From Siphonodentalium dalli (taxonomy: Eukaryota; Mollusca; Scaphopoda; Gadilida; Siphonodentaliidae), in NCBI GenBank assembly GCA_032622095.1, contig CP136069.1, forward strand, positions 188,655,122 to 188,719,121: 64,000 bases of DNA. The letters are read 5' to 3'. Under the pieces are notes generated by a model. That model was given only the letters and a program-made list of their open reading frames with translations. It did not search any database and had not been told where the DNA came from. Made by a program: the position numbers and the translations under genes. Shown here in pieces: positions 27,101-42,100 of the stretch. The first letter of the stretch is position 1; every line of letters begins with the position of its first letter.

Positions 27101-30100
27101 CTCGTTTTCAGCATCATCATTTTCATCGTCTTCTTGTGGCCTGGCAGATTTCCCATCATCCTCCGGTTCTAGATTATGACGCTGCCATTCATCAAGAATT
27201 GAGTTCAGTCGCTCCTGGACTTCATGATCGAGAGATTCAACATCATAGAAATGTTCCGCGAGGATATCTGCCGAATCTTCATCAGTGGGTAACTCTTTGA
27301 GAAGAGACAGGAACACTTTATGTATGGACGAATCATTTGAGATGTACTTGCTGAATGTCAGCAGATGCACCGCCCACTGAAGGCTCTTAAAACACTCCAT
27401 CTGCCATTTACTATCATCATCAAGAATGCTGTCCTGAAAGAAATAACATTGAAGAGTCTAAGTTACAGTAATGACCTAAATAATCGACTCCTTAACCACA
27501 GCAGAATTATGGGTAACTTTTCAGGATTTAGTCGGAAAGATGGCTTGTTGCCATTAATCGGAAAGCTCTCGTCGCCGGTCATTGAGTCTCCACACAGCAG
27601 TGGCTTGGTCGCTTTCAGCGATGTGCAATTGTCAGATTGCTTGCTGTTTCAAACCCGCGCCAAGTTGTGACCCTTGAGCAATGTCACTCGTACTGTGTCG
27701 GCTTCGCATCACTCATGTATTAAATGAGTACCAGTCAGCTTGTCATACTGATGAGTATCAGAGCATGTTCTGATCAAACTAGAGCAGCATCTGCAATGGC
27801 TGCAGCCGGTTCATTGGTTGGCTTGTGCAAATGACTGGGGTAATATTGTACCAAGCATCTTAGAGCAAGTAATTGGTTAATCGATATATAAAACTGGTCA
27901 TTATTATTATTATTATTATTTATAAGTCTCTTGCCAAATGAAAATATTTTTTGCCAAATGTAAATTATATTTGCATTTGGCAAATTTGGCAAGCGAACCC
28001 TGAATTAATCAGGTCAGAAATATTTAATGAAATCAGATTATGAGTATTTTCAACAAGAATCTTACCTCATTTTCTGGATCCCTCTCTTCTAAATGATTCT
28101 GTCGATAACGTAATCCGAGTGAGAGCTGATCGCGAGCATGGAGAAACCACAGAATTGTTACGAAGTCTCTGAAGCTCGACATCAGCTTGTTGACACATTC
28201 GGTATTCTGATAACCAGTTATGTTTGTTGTTAAACTGTTGTACTGCTTCACGATTTCTGGTAAGGTTATGCAGGGTCCTTCAGTCGTTATCTGGTAGAAA
28301 GAGACAATAACTGAGCAAGCCTGTAAATAATGTGTCTGTCATTTGCAGAATGAGGTCCCCAGAGGGTGAATTTAGTGAAGCTATCCCACACAGCAGGCTA
28401 GCATCACCAAATTCACACTCTGGGGACCTCATTCTGCATGGCCTCAACTGATATGGGAGACCTAGGATCAGATTGAAGTTCCCCAGTTTATGCATTATGT
28501 ATTTTAGGGGGTATAGAAACTTCCCAGAAGGAAAAGTATCTAAACTAAAAATGTATATTCTGAGTAACCCTAAGAAATGTACTCAAAGATTTGATGCATT
28601 TGAAAAGGAGATTTCACTTCATAGTATCCATATATGTGACCCGCCATATCAAATCCAGTCGTAAGTTGGGATTATTTTACCCTGTGCCAATGCATTCTCT
28701 TATATATGCGAGTCAACTATAGGTCGCCTCACATATATAAGAGAATGCATTGGCCTAACAATTTTTTTATCATTTTTAAAAAATAAATGTTTCTTACAAT
28801 TTTTAGGACATAAAATAAAAAACATCCATTACCCTGCAGGGAGCCCCACACATCTATAGAAGCATATAGAAGAGTGTCGTCTGCTCATGTTTGTCTGGGG
28901 CTCTGTATGGGTGAAATTATAAAATTGTTAAAGAATACAAGAAAAAATTATTAAAACAAGAGGTGGCATCAGAGATGCTGTGTCTCGTTTTCGGTGGCTT
29001 ACTGCCGGTGGCTACCGCCAATTGGTGTGCATCAGTATCGGTAGACTAATTAATAGGTAAAATCGAAAAATGACTAATTAAGGGCCATAACTCCATCAAA
29101 TTTTATCGGGCCAGGCTGGTTTTCGAACTCGTCCGAAATATTCTTGGCAAGTATGTCTATTCCAAATTTTAAACAAATCGGAGGACGTTTGTTGAAGTTA
29201 TCGCGCTAACGAGCTAAAAATTCACGAAAAATGACTAATTAAGGGCCATAACTCTATCAAATTTTATTGGGCCAGGCTGGTTTTCGAACTCGTCCAGGAT
29301 ATTATTGGAAGACACTTATATACCAAATTTTAGTTGAATCGGATGACGTTTGTTGAAGTTATCGCGCTAACGAGCTCAAAATTCGTACAAAATGACTACT
29401 TAACGACCATAACTCTTATCAAATTTTATCGGACCGGGCCGGTTTTCTAACTCGTCCGAGGTATTCTTGGGAGACACCTATATATCAAAATTTCAATCAA
29501 ATAGGATGATGTTTGTTAAATTATCGCGCTAACGAGCTGAAAATTTGTGAAAAAATGACTAATTAAGGGCCATAACTCTATCAAATTTTATCGTACCTGG
29601 CCGGTTTTCGAACTCGACCGAGATATTCTTGGGAGACACCTATATACCAAATTTCAATCAAATCGGAGAACGTTTGTTGAAGTTATCACGCTAACGAGCT
29701 GAAAATTCGTGAAAAATGACTAATTTAGGGCCATAACTCTATCAAATTTTATCGGACCAGGCCGGTTTTCGAACTCATCCGAGATATTCTTGGGAGACAC
29801 CTATATACCAAATTTCAATCAAATCGGATAACGTTTGTTGAAGTTATCGCGCTAACGAGCTGAAAATTCGTGAAAAATTAATAATTAAGGGCCACAACTC
29901 TATCAAATTTTATCGGACCAGGCCGGTTTTCGAACTCGTCCGAGATATTCTTTGGAGACACCTATACCCCAAATTTCAATCGAATCAGATAACGTTTGTT
30001 GAAGTTGTTGCGCTAACAAGCCTAAAATCAGTGAAAAATGGCAAAGGGCCATAACTCTGTAATAAATGTGCATACGAACCCGATTTTTTGTCTGCAGCTT

Positions 30101-33100
30101 GCGTGCATGGATATGTACTCACACACCAAAAAAATTTTAATCCGTCAATAAACGGTTGAGTTATAAGCAAAACACGTCGCCCGCCCGCCCGCCCGTCGGC
30201 CGCCCACCCACCGTCCCTCATCAAACTATAAGTCGAGTTTTGGAAAAAAACTCGACTAATTATAAAAAATTGTTAGGCCAATGCATTCTCTTATATATGC
30301 GAGGCAACCTATGGTCGACTCGCATATATAAGAGAATGCATTGGCACAGGGTAAAAAAAATCCCGACTTACGACTGGATTTTATATGGCGGGTCACATAT
30401 ATAACACCAAGTGGTAAAAACCAATATAATCCTAGAATATCTTACTCAACAGAATACATTTATCTCTTAAAGTGATGTGAAACACTCCGGTAGGGTGATC
30501 AAATAGAAATGGAGAATAATCTTGATCAAAGTAGTTGTTTTACAAATATTATATGCAAATTGACAACACACAACATCATTCTTATATATTAAATAAATGC
30601 AGTGACTGTCACTGGCGAAATGTTTTTCGTTAGTTTATCGTCGTTAGATGCGTCCCGAATCGAGTAGTAAATATATACAATTGAGCATAGTTCAGACGAT
30701 GTTTTCTATGGAGTGGTACAGTCGATTTGCTTGAGATTTTCGGAGATGTTAGTAGAATGCTACATTCCTCCAGTTGGCATAGCACCTGAATACTAGCTCA
30801 TCAGTTTCACACACACGAACAAGTCCATAATATGTCTTTAAATAGAAAATGTAAGAAAAATCCCCAACATCACATTAGCGAATACAAACCTTGAACTGTC
30901 CTGCCTTGCCTTGAACCATGGTGAGCTCATGTATATACCAGACAGATATTGGGATAGACAGGTTAGCAGCATTGAATATGGACAGAATTAGTTGGACGAT
31001 CGACGACGCCATTTTCCTCAGACTCTCTTCAGTCTCCACTTCAGCTGACTGTGATTGCTGTGGGAATAAATAGAGAATACCTACAGTTTTTGTTTGAATA
31101 CCGAAACATTTCATGAGTGTCTGGAAAGTAATATTGAATTTTTACGAGTGGCTGTAAGCTGCGAGTAGAAATTTTATATTTCTTTCCAGAGACTAATGAT
31201 TGTGTCAGTTATTCAAACAGAAAACTGTGGGTATTCTTTTTACCGGTAATATGTTAATTTTTGTTATCAATGCTCAAAGTTGGTAAATTATGCAGTATAA
31301 TCACTTTTAATGGTACAACAAATTTAACAATACTCGGAAAGAAACAACTGGTACCCAAAGTTACAGTGAAATAATGAAAGCTACAAAATACTGAAATAAC
31401 AAAATTGTATTGCACAGTGAATTCTAAGAGATACATACGACAATCTACGTTTCAGTAATTTTATAAGCAAGCATATAATAATAAAACATTACTTTAGTTA
31501 GAGCCTCCATTTGTAGATTACTTACCAAGAGAAACAGTGATATCTTAACCCTTTACCCAACAAACCGGCCAAAACCGGCCAAATAAAGATTCAACAGCCT
31601 AAAATATCTTCGGTCTGTCTCAATAGAACCATACAAATATGGATATCATTGGAACCGGCTCCTTGACCACATTGTGATAGTTACAGTTATGCCCTGTGCC
31701 AATGCATTTTCTTATATATGCGAGTCAACCATAGGTCGCCTCGCATATATAAGAGAATGCATTGGCCTAAAAAAAATCTTTTTTTAACACTTTTTACCAT
31801 TTTTTCTTACATTCTTTAACAATTTTATAATTTTTAAGGTGTTAAGCCAATGCATTCTCTTATATATGCGAGGCGACCTATGGTCGACTCGCATATATAA
31901 GAGAATGCATTGGCACAGGGCCGTTCTGTTGGGTAAAGGGTTAAAGTCTGGATATCGTGTGTCTGACATTTGCAGAATGAGGTCCCCAGAGGGTGAAGTT
32001 AGTGACGCTATCCCGCACAGCAAGCTAGTGTCACAAAATTCACCCTCTGGGAAACTCATTCTGCTTAGGCCTTAACTGCTCAGATCAACTGGATCAAATT
32101 GAAAGTCCCCAGTTGATGTTGGTGATGAGCATCCATTAGTCACCTCAATTATCCATTTTATCTTCTGCAAATTGAGGTCCCAAGAGGGTGAATTTGATGA
32201 CGCTAACTCTCTGTGTGGGGTGCATCACTAAATTGGCCATATGGGGACCTTATACTGCAAATGTCAGACACACTATTTGGATATCTTAAGGCAATTAGAT
32301 CTCAATTTTGAGATGAGTGAGGGAGGCTATTCATTTTAATTTTTTTCTTAAAATCTGGAAAACATACTCCAAAAACAAACTACAATATTTATAACAGAAA
32401 ATATTGAAGATAATGTTTGACGAGGCTTTTTTAAAGAACATTTCAGTGATGAGGGAGGTGCCACGGAATTTGTATTTATTTGCCCTAATTACTTTGTAAT
32501 TTTACTACTGGCCTATCTTTTATGAGTCACTTCATGCCCCCCAAATGCAGAGCAGGGAGAGGGCTTGGGCTTCATATAAGCCAATGGTTTGTTGCCTAAT
32601 CCCATTTTTCTTCTAAATTTGTACCTATTGCAATTATATATCTGAATGTCCATAGAGGGAAAATAAATACTATTTAAACTTAATGCAGAGCACTGAATTT
32701 ACTTAAAAATTAATGTCTGTCCCAAAACCAAATTATTGAATGAAGAGGGGCATAATTTTAACCAAAAATGAGAACATGACCTGCATTTTCATATTAATAA
32801 TTTAGTTACCAAATTGAAAGCAATAACATAGTAATAATTGAAATTATAATCTGGAAAACCAAAATGTTTTGCAAATTTGAGACAAAAATGGATTAAAGTC
32901 TGACATATTTCACCATGCAGATTCAAACTTGGGATCAAAATTCTTTTGAATTTCCAGCTGTAAGAAACTAATATATTTTTGAGAATAGGAAAAAACTGGT
33001 TGCTCAAGCAACTTGAGCTAACTTAACCTTTTCATGACTGGAGCTTCCTGAAATTTTGAGAAAACCCTATGCCAATGCATTCTCTTATATATACGAGTCT

Positions 33101-36100
33101 CCCATAGGGAGCCTCACATATATAAGAAAATGCATTGGCCTAACAATATTTACCTTGACCTTGTAAACTCAGTGCATTCTCTTATATATGTGAGTCTGCC
33201 TATGGGAGACTCGCGTATATTAGAGAATACACTGGCACAGGATCTTTAATGCTGCACCAATGCAGCTCCGGTCATGAAAGACATAAGTATGTGTACCTTA
33301 TCGGTGGTTGGCTGTGGACAGTAAAGGGGTGGCGCTGGTAAATATACATCCAATGGGACCAATAGTTGGAATCTTGACACAACCAGCTTCAAACGTTCCA
33401 CCAATTTATGAACAAAGTCTGGTACGATGTCCATTTGTGAAATAACACCTGCAGTAAATATCTCCTGAAATGTTTTCGTCAGCTGATTTAGGTTCGTATC
33501 TTCAGTGATGGGGATGTAATCTGAAATGACGGGAAAGAAATGCAGAAAGAATCCCATCGAATGCTTGGGCAGACACAGATATTCATAGACGTATATTTAT
33601 ATGATTTTGATTCATGTTGGGACTGGAGCCTAAAACCAACTGCTTCACTGATCACTCAGTTACTGGCAAGAATCCCAGTATCATCATGCATGTCCCAATC
33701 TCAAGATTTGCGATTTTGAAAGTATAAATGATTTATGATAAACTCTACAAGATGAATAAACTTCAAAGTGAAGGGATTGTAATTGTGAGTTTGCACTAGG
33801 CTCCTGCGAACATTCGAGATTCGATTCAATATGATCGCAAAGGAAATTATCAAACTCTCCCACACCCGGAGACTCTTGCAACTTTTTCTAATATATTATC
33901 AAAAATATCCTCAAAACATTGACTATATCTCGTTTAACCCTTTCAGGTCCGATTTTTGTATCAACCCATATACCCTGTGCCAATGCATTCTCTTATATAT
34001 GCGAGTCGACCATAGGTCGCCTCGCATATATAAGAGAATGCATTGGCCTAACAAATTTTCATCATTTGTTATTATTTTGTACAATTTTTTACAATTTTAA
34101 TAATTTTTTCTTATATTCTACTCTCTTTCAGTGCCAGACTTATTCTGTAGGTATAATGCCAGGGAATCTTACGTTTTTCATGGGCATCAAAATTATTACT
34201 ATGAATATTTGGTGATAGTTTGGAGTTATAACATGCCCCTAAGGTTTTATCCAGTTTGTTTTTAAATTCGCTATAGCATGCTTAAGCATACCCAAAAAAA
34301 ATTCAACCCAAAAAATCTTAAAAAAAAATAAAAAAAATTGTAATGGCCGATTTTACGGACCGTTCATCGGCCCCTGGCACTGAAAGGGTTAACAGAAGGA
34401 AGATCGTGCAATCATTATGGTACAAACCATTCTGGACTCCTAGACCCTTGACCTCCAGGTAAGTGTACTGAGTAAGTTGTAATTGAGCAGATTTAGATTT
34501 CCTACAGTTGTGTCACCACCCGACAATCATCATTCCACGCAAGATAGTCCGTTCATGTTGTTAAATTGTAACATGTGCAAAAGAATTATTGGTTGTGTAA
34601 TAATATCCTGACTAAACATCCCAAAACATTTGCAATGATTATTGAATGATTTCTGACAAGTACAGTCATATATATAGCTGGGAATTGAATTACTTCCCTT
34701 CGCACTGGAGCGTCACGTGGAACACATTAGATTACTCCAAATGCACTAAAGTACATTTATGATTGATGCCGCGTGATAAACATCATGCTGTTATTCCCCA
34801 AGGTCTCTTTCTCTATAGTACTCACAGTACAAATGTACCTCCATCTAGTCCAATTTCATTTAGTAATTCAATTTTCCAAGTGTAGGACCATGATGAATTG
34901 ATTGATTATTCATTATGTTTTCTATATTAATCACTGTGACGAAAACATATTGCTATTGTGATTCGATTCGAGATTCGATTTGATGTGAAATCTTCCCCCT
35001 GATTCGGTTCGAGGTTCGATTCGACGAAAAAAATTGTGATTCGCTGCAGCCTAATTTGCACCTATTAGCGAACATCTACATGGATATTATATGCACTCTG
35101 TTATCACATGGGGATTTGGAAAATGTTTTATGCTTGGAATTTCTTGCTAATGTCATCAATTGTCTTGTTCAATAGCAAAAGAGGAGCATAGCTGCAATGA
35201 TTGGCTGTTACTTGTTCTTCATATAACTAGTACATACCCTCACATAATTCTTTATATTACTAGTACATACCCTCACATAATTCTTTATATTACTAGTACA
35301 TACCCTCACAGAATTCTTTATATAACTAGTACATACCCTCACATAATTCTTTATATTACTAGTACATACCCTCACATAATTCTTTATATTACTAGTACAT
35401 ACCCTCACAGAATTATTTATATAACTAGTACATACCCTCACAGAATTCTTTTTATCACATAATTTGGCCATAAAAGCAGTTTCATAATTATCGGTAATAG
35501 ACAAGTTTAATATCAGCGCGTGCGATGACATCACGGCGTTCTTCAAATAACTTGCGATCGCTGTAGTTTATGATTGTTGTTTTCGGTGAATATTTCGCGT
35601 TGCTTCGGGTTTATTTGATCATGTGATAAAAGGTATCTCACACTCGTCCTATTTTATACGTAATTTATCAACCTCGTCCTCTAAATTCTATTTGAGCCTC
35701 GGTAAACCTCGGCTCAAATCGAATTTAGTGAACTCGGTTGATAAATTCCGTATAAAATAGAAACTCATGTGAGATCCTCTATATATTACTAGTACATACC
35801 CTCACAGAATTCTTTATATAACTAGTACATACCCTCACAGAATTCTTTATATTACTAGTACATACCCTCACAGAATTCTTTATATTACTAGTACATACCC
35901 TCACATAATTCTTTATATTACTAGTACATACCCTCACAGAATTCTTTATATAACTAGTACATACCCTCACAGAATTCTTTATATTATTAGTACATACCCT
36001 CACAGAATTCTTTATATTACTAGTACATACCCTCACAGAATTCTTTATATTACTAGTACATACCCTCACAGAATTCTTTATATTACTAGTACATACCCTC

Positions 36101-39100
36101 ACAGAAATCTTTACTGAGGCTATCTTCATTTGCATTATTTGGTGATATGAACACATCTAGTTTGTTTGCCAGAAGGTTTTTTGCTTGCAGATAAGGAGGT
36201 AACTGTAGTGGTTTCCTTTTGCTAAAAATAAAAATGTATTTTGTCAAAAATAATCAATATCTATTACTTATTATGTAATATATAGGATGCTAATATATAA
36301 GATGTGATTTTTGTATCTTATTTTAAATATTTATCTAAAATAATAAAACACAAATCAAACAAGAGGTGTGCACTCGGGTGCTAGCATACCCCCACCATGG
36401 CAAATTCAACCCACATTATCCGTAAACCCAACAAAAAAGATTTTTAACTTTAAAGAAAAATTCGGACTAATAATATCGATATGGTGTCACAAGAAGCTTG
36501 TACAGAATAAATTATTCAAAATGGTTCATATTTGTTAAAGTTATTAAAGTCGGACAGAATTGTCTAAGTCAAAATAAGTCGAAAATGAAGTGTAATATTA
36601 CGAAAAACAGTCTGAGCCAATCCCTAGCCGCATCATGTAGAGCGGGTATTGTGAGCAGCATGTATACCAAAAATTAGTGAAATCGGTTCATATTTGTTAA
36701 AGTTATTAAGTCGGACAGAATTTTCTAAGTCAAAATAAGTCGAAAATGAGCCGTAACTTTAAAAAAGTCAGACCGAACCACAATTAGCATCATGCGGAGA
36801 GGCAGTCCTAAGGAGATTGCATACAAAATATTATTGAAATCGGTTCATAGTTGTTCGAGTTATGAGGTCGGACGGACGGACGGTACGACGGACAAACGGA
36901 AGGAGAAAGCGTGACGGACGGTCGGACGCAGTCAATCCAGTATACCCCCCATTTCCTTCGAAAGTGGGGGTATAATTATTTTCAGTAAACAAAATAATAT
37001 ACATCATGATTCATATAAAACATGATATTAGATTACACTATGAATGCAAACTGAGTGTGTACAGTAAGATTATAGCAATATAACCAGATTTGAACGAACC
37101 TTTGGTAGAGATGAGGTGATATAGCCTTGTGCTGAGACACTGATACCGACAGAAGAAATGCCGTCTTCCAATCTCCCATCTTATCGGCAAACCAAACCGA
37201 CTCACAAACCAGGCCACTCAGAAGGAGATACTCCATCGTACGATCTGTCGTCCATAGATCTGACAGGTTCGTCCGCCGTACAATGTTGTTGATATCTTCT
37301 TGACGTTTTGGTAAGATTCTGTTATCTGAAGTTTTAAAAGGGCGTGCGTGAAGCAGTTTTTGTAAAGTAAAAGGTCACTAGGCCACATGTCCGCCGAATA
37401 AGGTGGAATTATTTGGTCGGTAGTTTTTTTAGATAGAACACAATGGGGTGCTTCACTTCATCTACCATTTCACTTTGAAATAAACAATAATCAATAGGGG
37501 TCATTACCAAAAAGAATTTCAGTGCAAATGTAACATAGATTACGGTCATTATGTTTGCTAACATTGTTGGTAATTGTAGACTTATATCTTGTGCTAGCAA
37601 TTTTTAAATATTGGTGTACAAACTTCCATGCTTGCTGAAGCAAAGAGACCATAATCTATAATAAACTTACTAGTGACATTAGCCGAGAAGTGCAGAGCAG
37701 GCAGTGGTTGTGGGTTGTGTGGCGGAAATATGAAGATTGTCTGGTTACTGAAGTAGGCTGCCATGAATCGGGCAAACGACTGCACCACCTGACGTATGGC
37801 TCGATCTCGTATACATGGCACCATATCTGGGTCATCACTTCCCTAAAAAATAAAAGAAGCAAAAGGAATCAAAGTCAATAAACAGTCAAACTTCGTTAAG
37901 TCAAACGTCGGTAACTCGAATACCCCACTTAAGTCGAAGCCATTGCCTGGTCCCGGCTGCGCTTGTGTGCAAAGCCAATATAATAATCACGGTTAAGTCG
38001 AAGGTGGATAAGTCGAAATTCCCACTTAAGGTGAAACAAAATTTGGTCCCACCAACCAGCTTATAACACTAATTACTATGGTTAAGTGGAAGTGCCGTCG
38101 GCGAGGCATCGCCATGTGATTTTAAGTAAGTGTGCTTCCATTCAATTGTATAAAAAGCTGTGAAGTTTCTTAGAGTCTTCGTTTGTCCTAATGCATTATT
38201 TATTTAGCATATTATCGAGGTGCGTTGGTCAATTTCCACCATGTGAGGATTAGTATAGTGTTGACAGACGAAATGAAAAATCGCTTGATATAGAGAATCA
38301 TTTCATTAAGTCATGTCTTCCCAAAACCAAAACAATGTTCCAAACGACGAAATGCGCCATCCATCTGATGACGGAAAGAAAACATGGATGTTAAAAACAT
38401 CGAAGAATGGCTTTTTGCAGCGATTGGTGGCAAAGGAATGCAAGATGACGCAATGCATGGCTGTGACCTTGTTATCCGATATATGATGATGCAAGCAAAC
38501 ACGGCCGACAACCTTATGAAAATGCTGGAAATCAGCGATAAACTGAAGAAAGATTCAACGACTAAATATATGCAGAAACCACTGTCCTTGATCACCAGTC
38601 ATTTCCAGTCCTGAATCCTAATTTTTGTAAATACTATTCATGGTAACCACTTCCGGGTTTCTACCGCAAATTTTTTAATTTTTTGCTGTCATATTCTGTG
38701 TTTTATTACAATATTCAATAAATAATCAGAACAAATATCATCCCGTCTGTTGTATATGATCAGCATAGTCGCTGGCTATTGATCTAGCCCGAGTATATAG
38801 CGTGCACAAGGTTGAAGACAATTATTTTTGGGTCGAAATTAATTCGACTAGTTGGAATTTTGGGTCACCAAATGGTCGAAATTGTTAAGTCGAACACATG
38901 GATAACTCGAGGTAATCAAACGATCCCTTGCGATTCGACTTAACGAAGTTTAACTGTAGCTCAAATTTGGAATAAGAACATTTACGAAAATAATTTCTAA
39001 ATAGAATGTTATCCCTTTCATGACGGGAGCTGCACTGGTGCAGCATTTAATATCCTGTGCCAGTGCATTCTCTTAAATATGCGAGTCTCCCATAGTTAGA

Positions 39101-42100
39101 CAAGTTAAAGGTAAATAGTGTTAGACCAATGTATTTTCTTATATATGCGAGACTCCCTATGGGAGACTTGTATATTTAAGAGAATGCATTGGCACAGGAT
39201 TCATATAGTATATGGATAAATATCCTCTATTGATATGTAAGAATGTTTGGCAATTTACATTCAGCTTCAAACCGTTGTTAGCTGACAGCATCTGACGTTT
39301 CAAGTTCTTGATGTAAGCCTGTGTAATACTGGTTAGGCCTAAACAAATAAGACGTTTGTTTCCGCTAACCCGACCGACCCTATTTTAAACCCCCGACCCT
39401 AAACTTTTTATTGCCATTGCAAAAAAAAAAAAAAATCGGACCAAAACAAAAAAACAAAAAAATATTTTTTTTTTTTTTTCAATTTAGGTCCCAATTCATA
39501 TCATAACAAGATAATTTATATATATTGCCATAAGAAATTTAAGTTTACAAAAAGATTTAAGTTTAACAGTTGGAATCAAACCGTACTGTAAAGTATGTTT
39601 GGCTTTATCTAGCTTTCATCTGTGAAAACTTCAAATAGTTTGAGTTCAGGTTTGTTATCATTCAGACTTCAGGAACATTAACAATTTGATCAAATCAACC
39701 TGGTTATCAGGTGAGATATCATAATACCAAATGAAAAATTAACATAGAGATTAGTACTATAAATAGTAATTACTAACTTAATAGACATTGTTTCTGTACT
39801 ACATGATCATAGTCCATTGAACCAAAAGATATCTGACAATATCGTATAAGCATTTCCAATCCATACATATAAAACAAGAGATCGACTGTCGTCCGGTGCA
39901 TACCCTCTTAGCGCATACCGCCTGATGTGGGCAAATCTATAACTTATGATTGCTATACTCAGACAGATGGACCCAAAAAATCAGCATTTTCATGTAAACA
40001 AAGATGAATAACTATAAAACAAAAAACCAAAACAAAACAGTTGAATGTGCCATTAAATGTCCTCATAGTGGTGAACATCCATACAAAATTTCATTGAGAT
40101 CTGAGCATTACTGTTCAAGTAATGACCTCAGAACAGATGTCGGATGGACCAAACAGCCAACATTTCCAGAAAAACAAAGATGAATAACTCTAGAATGGAA
40201 AAGCGGAACAGAACAATGGAACCCTCTTTTTAATGTCCTCATAGTAGTGAACATCCATACCAATTTTCATTGAGATCCCAGCACAACTGTTGAAGTTACG
40301 ACATGAACAGACCCAAGACAGACCAAAATGCCAACATTTCCAGATAAACAAAGATGAAACACTCTAGAATGGAAAATCCGAACAAAACGATGGAACCCTC
40401 TATTTAATGTCCTCATAGTAGTGAACATCCATACCTAATTTCATTGAGATCCGAGTACTACTGTTCAAGTTATGACATGAACAGACATCGGACGGACGTA
40501 TGAATGGACGCACGGACGGACAGGTTCTAAACAGTATACCCCCTTTCTTTTTTTTTAAAGGGGTATAAAAAATTTCCAAAGTTATGTTTGGGGGGGGGGG
40601 GGGTCACCCCTCCCAAACCTTCCTCCGCTCAGGCCTTCAGGTTATGCCTTTGGCATATCATTGCCCAAAAACAGGTGTCCTCAAAAAATACCTAGATCCT
40701 TCACTGAATGTGGAGGAGAAGGTGGTGTTCTGAAGCCATCATTAAGAGATCGGTACAAGACGGTCACTCCAATATGTGAACAGTGCAGTGGTGCTGGACT
40801 GACTCCAGTTGTCGCCAGACCATATGGGAAATATTAGGATTATCAAAGACTATATTAGTATATAGACTAGTATATATGTAAACATTAAAGCATATGTAAG
40901 ATTGAATTGGAGTTTATAGTTTCTCTGTCATCTGGGTTAACATGATTGGGGCTTAGAAGTGCATAGTTTGGGTTATTGACAAGTATTATACAGTTATTTT
41001 TAAAGATACTGAAAAAAAAAAAGGTTAACCAAAATAAAAAAGTTAAGCCTACCTACCTACCCTAATTTTTTTCAGCTCGTTAGCGGAAACAAACGTATTT
41101 TTTTGTTAGGCCTTACTAACTTGTGATTTGATAGTGTTGGCGACCAATGTCATCAGTGACAGCCTGGCATCTTCAGCGACGTCCCCGATGTAGTCGTCTC
41201 GGTCCGCACCAAACTTCATGTTTGATCTTAGGATCAGAGAGTCAATGAAATCCATGGCGAAGCGGAGCTCGTTATTGAGCAAATGTGTGTAGAGCACCGA
41301 GTGAAGTAGTCTGCTGATTCCCTTATTATCTCCCTTAGCTACAATAAAAATTAGCATGAAATATTACTATTTCTTTACTAAATGGATTCTTCCCTTCAGT
41401 TATAAAAGTATACATTGGTTTATTGTTCATTTGAAGGGGTGCTGAGAAAAAAATGAGCAGACAACAAACAAAACAAAAGATAACGTTGTTTGTTGAACTT
41501 ATAACTAGTATCTGAACATTTCCTAAGGGACTACTCATCAATGAGTATTTACTAAAGAAAATGTCAACTCACTCATTTAGCTCACAAACAAGGCAACCTC
41601 ACTGCATGGTCATAGAATAGCTGAATGCGCCAAGGTGGGACTTACTTACGTAAAATTCTAGCCTTTGGCCACCGACAGAGTGAACCCTGTCCAACCCTGA
41701 GTTTAGTGTACCTGCCATTTTCAGAATGAGGTCCCCAGAGGGTGAATTTAGTGATGCTATCCCGCATAGTGGGCTAGCATCACCAAATTCACCCTCTGGG
41801 GACCTCATTCTGCTGAGGCCTCAACTGATATGGGAGACAAACGATCAGATTGAAGTTCCCAAGTCACCTTGATTATGCAATTTATCTTCTACAAATTAGG
41901 GGATACAGACACTTCCCAGAAGGGAAAAAGTAACTATTGAAATACAATGTTAATTTGAGACTATAGATACTTCCCAGAAAATGAGGCCTAAACAGAATGA
42001 GGTCCCCAGAGGGTGAATTTGGTGATGCTAGCCCACTGTGTGGGATAGCATCACCAAATTCACCCTTTGGGGACCTCATTCTGCAAATAACATACACAAT

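Noticed and set aside
35160-36156. Repetitive ORFs with VRVCTSNIKN or ITSTYPH repeats
   Set aside because: Frames through the exon 15 minisatellite; multiple-of-three unit length explains them.
39333-41115. Possible LINE or Helitron assignment of the tandem-unit elements
   Set aside because: No reverse transcriptase, Rep or helicase frame is visible; the terminal hairpin alone is not enough to name a class.
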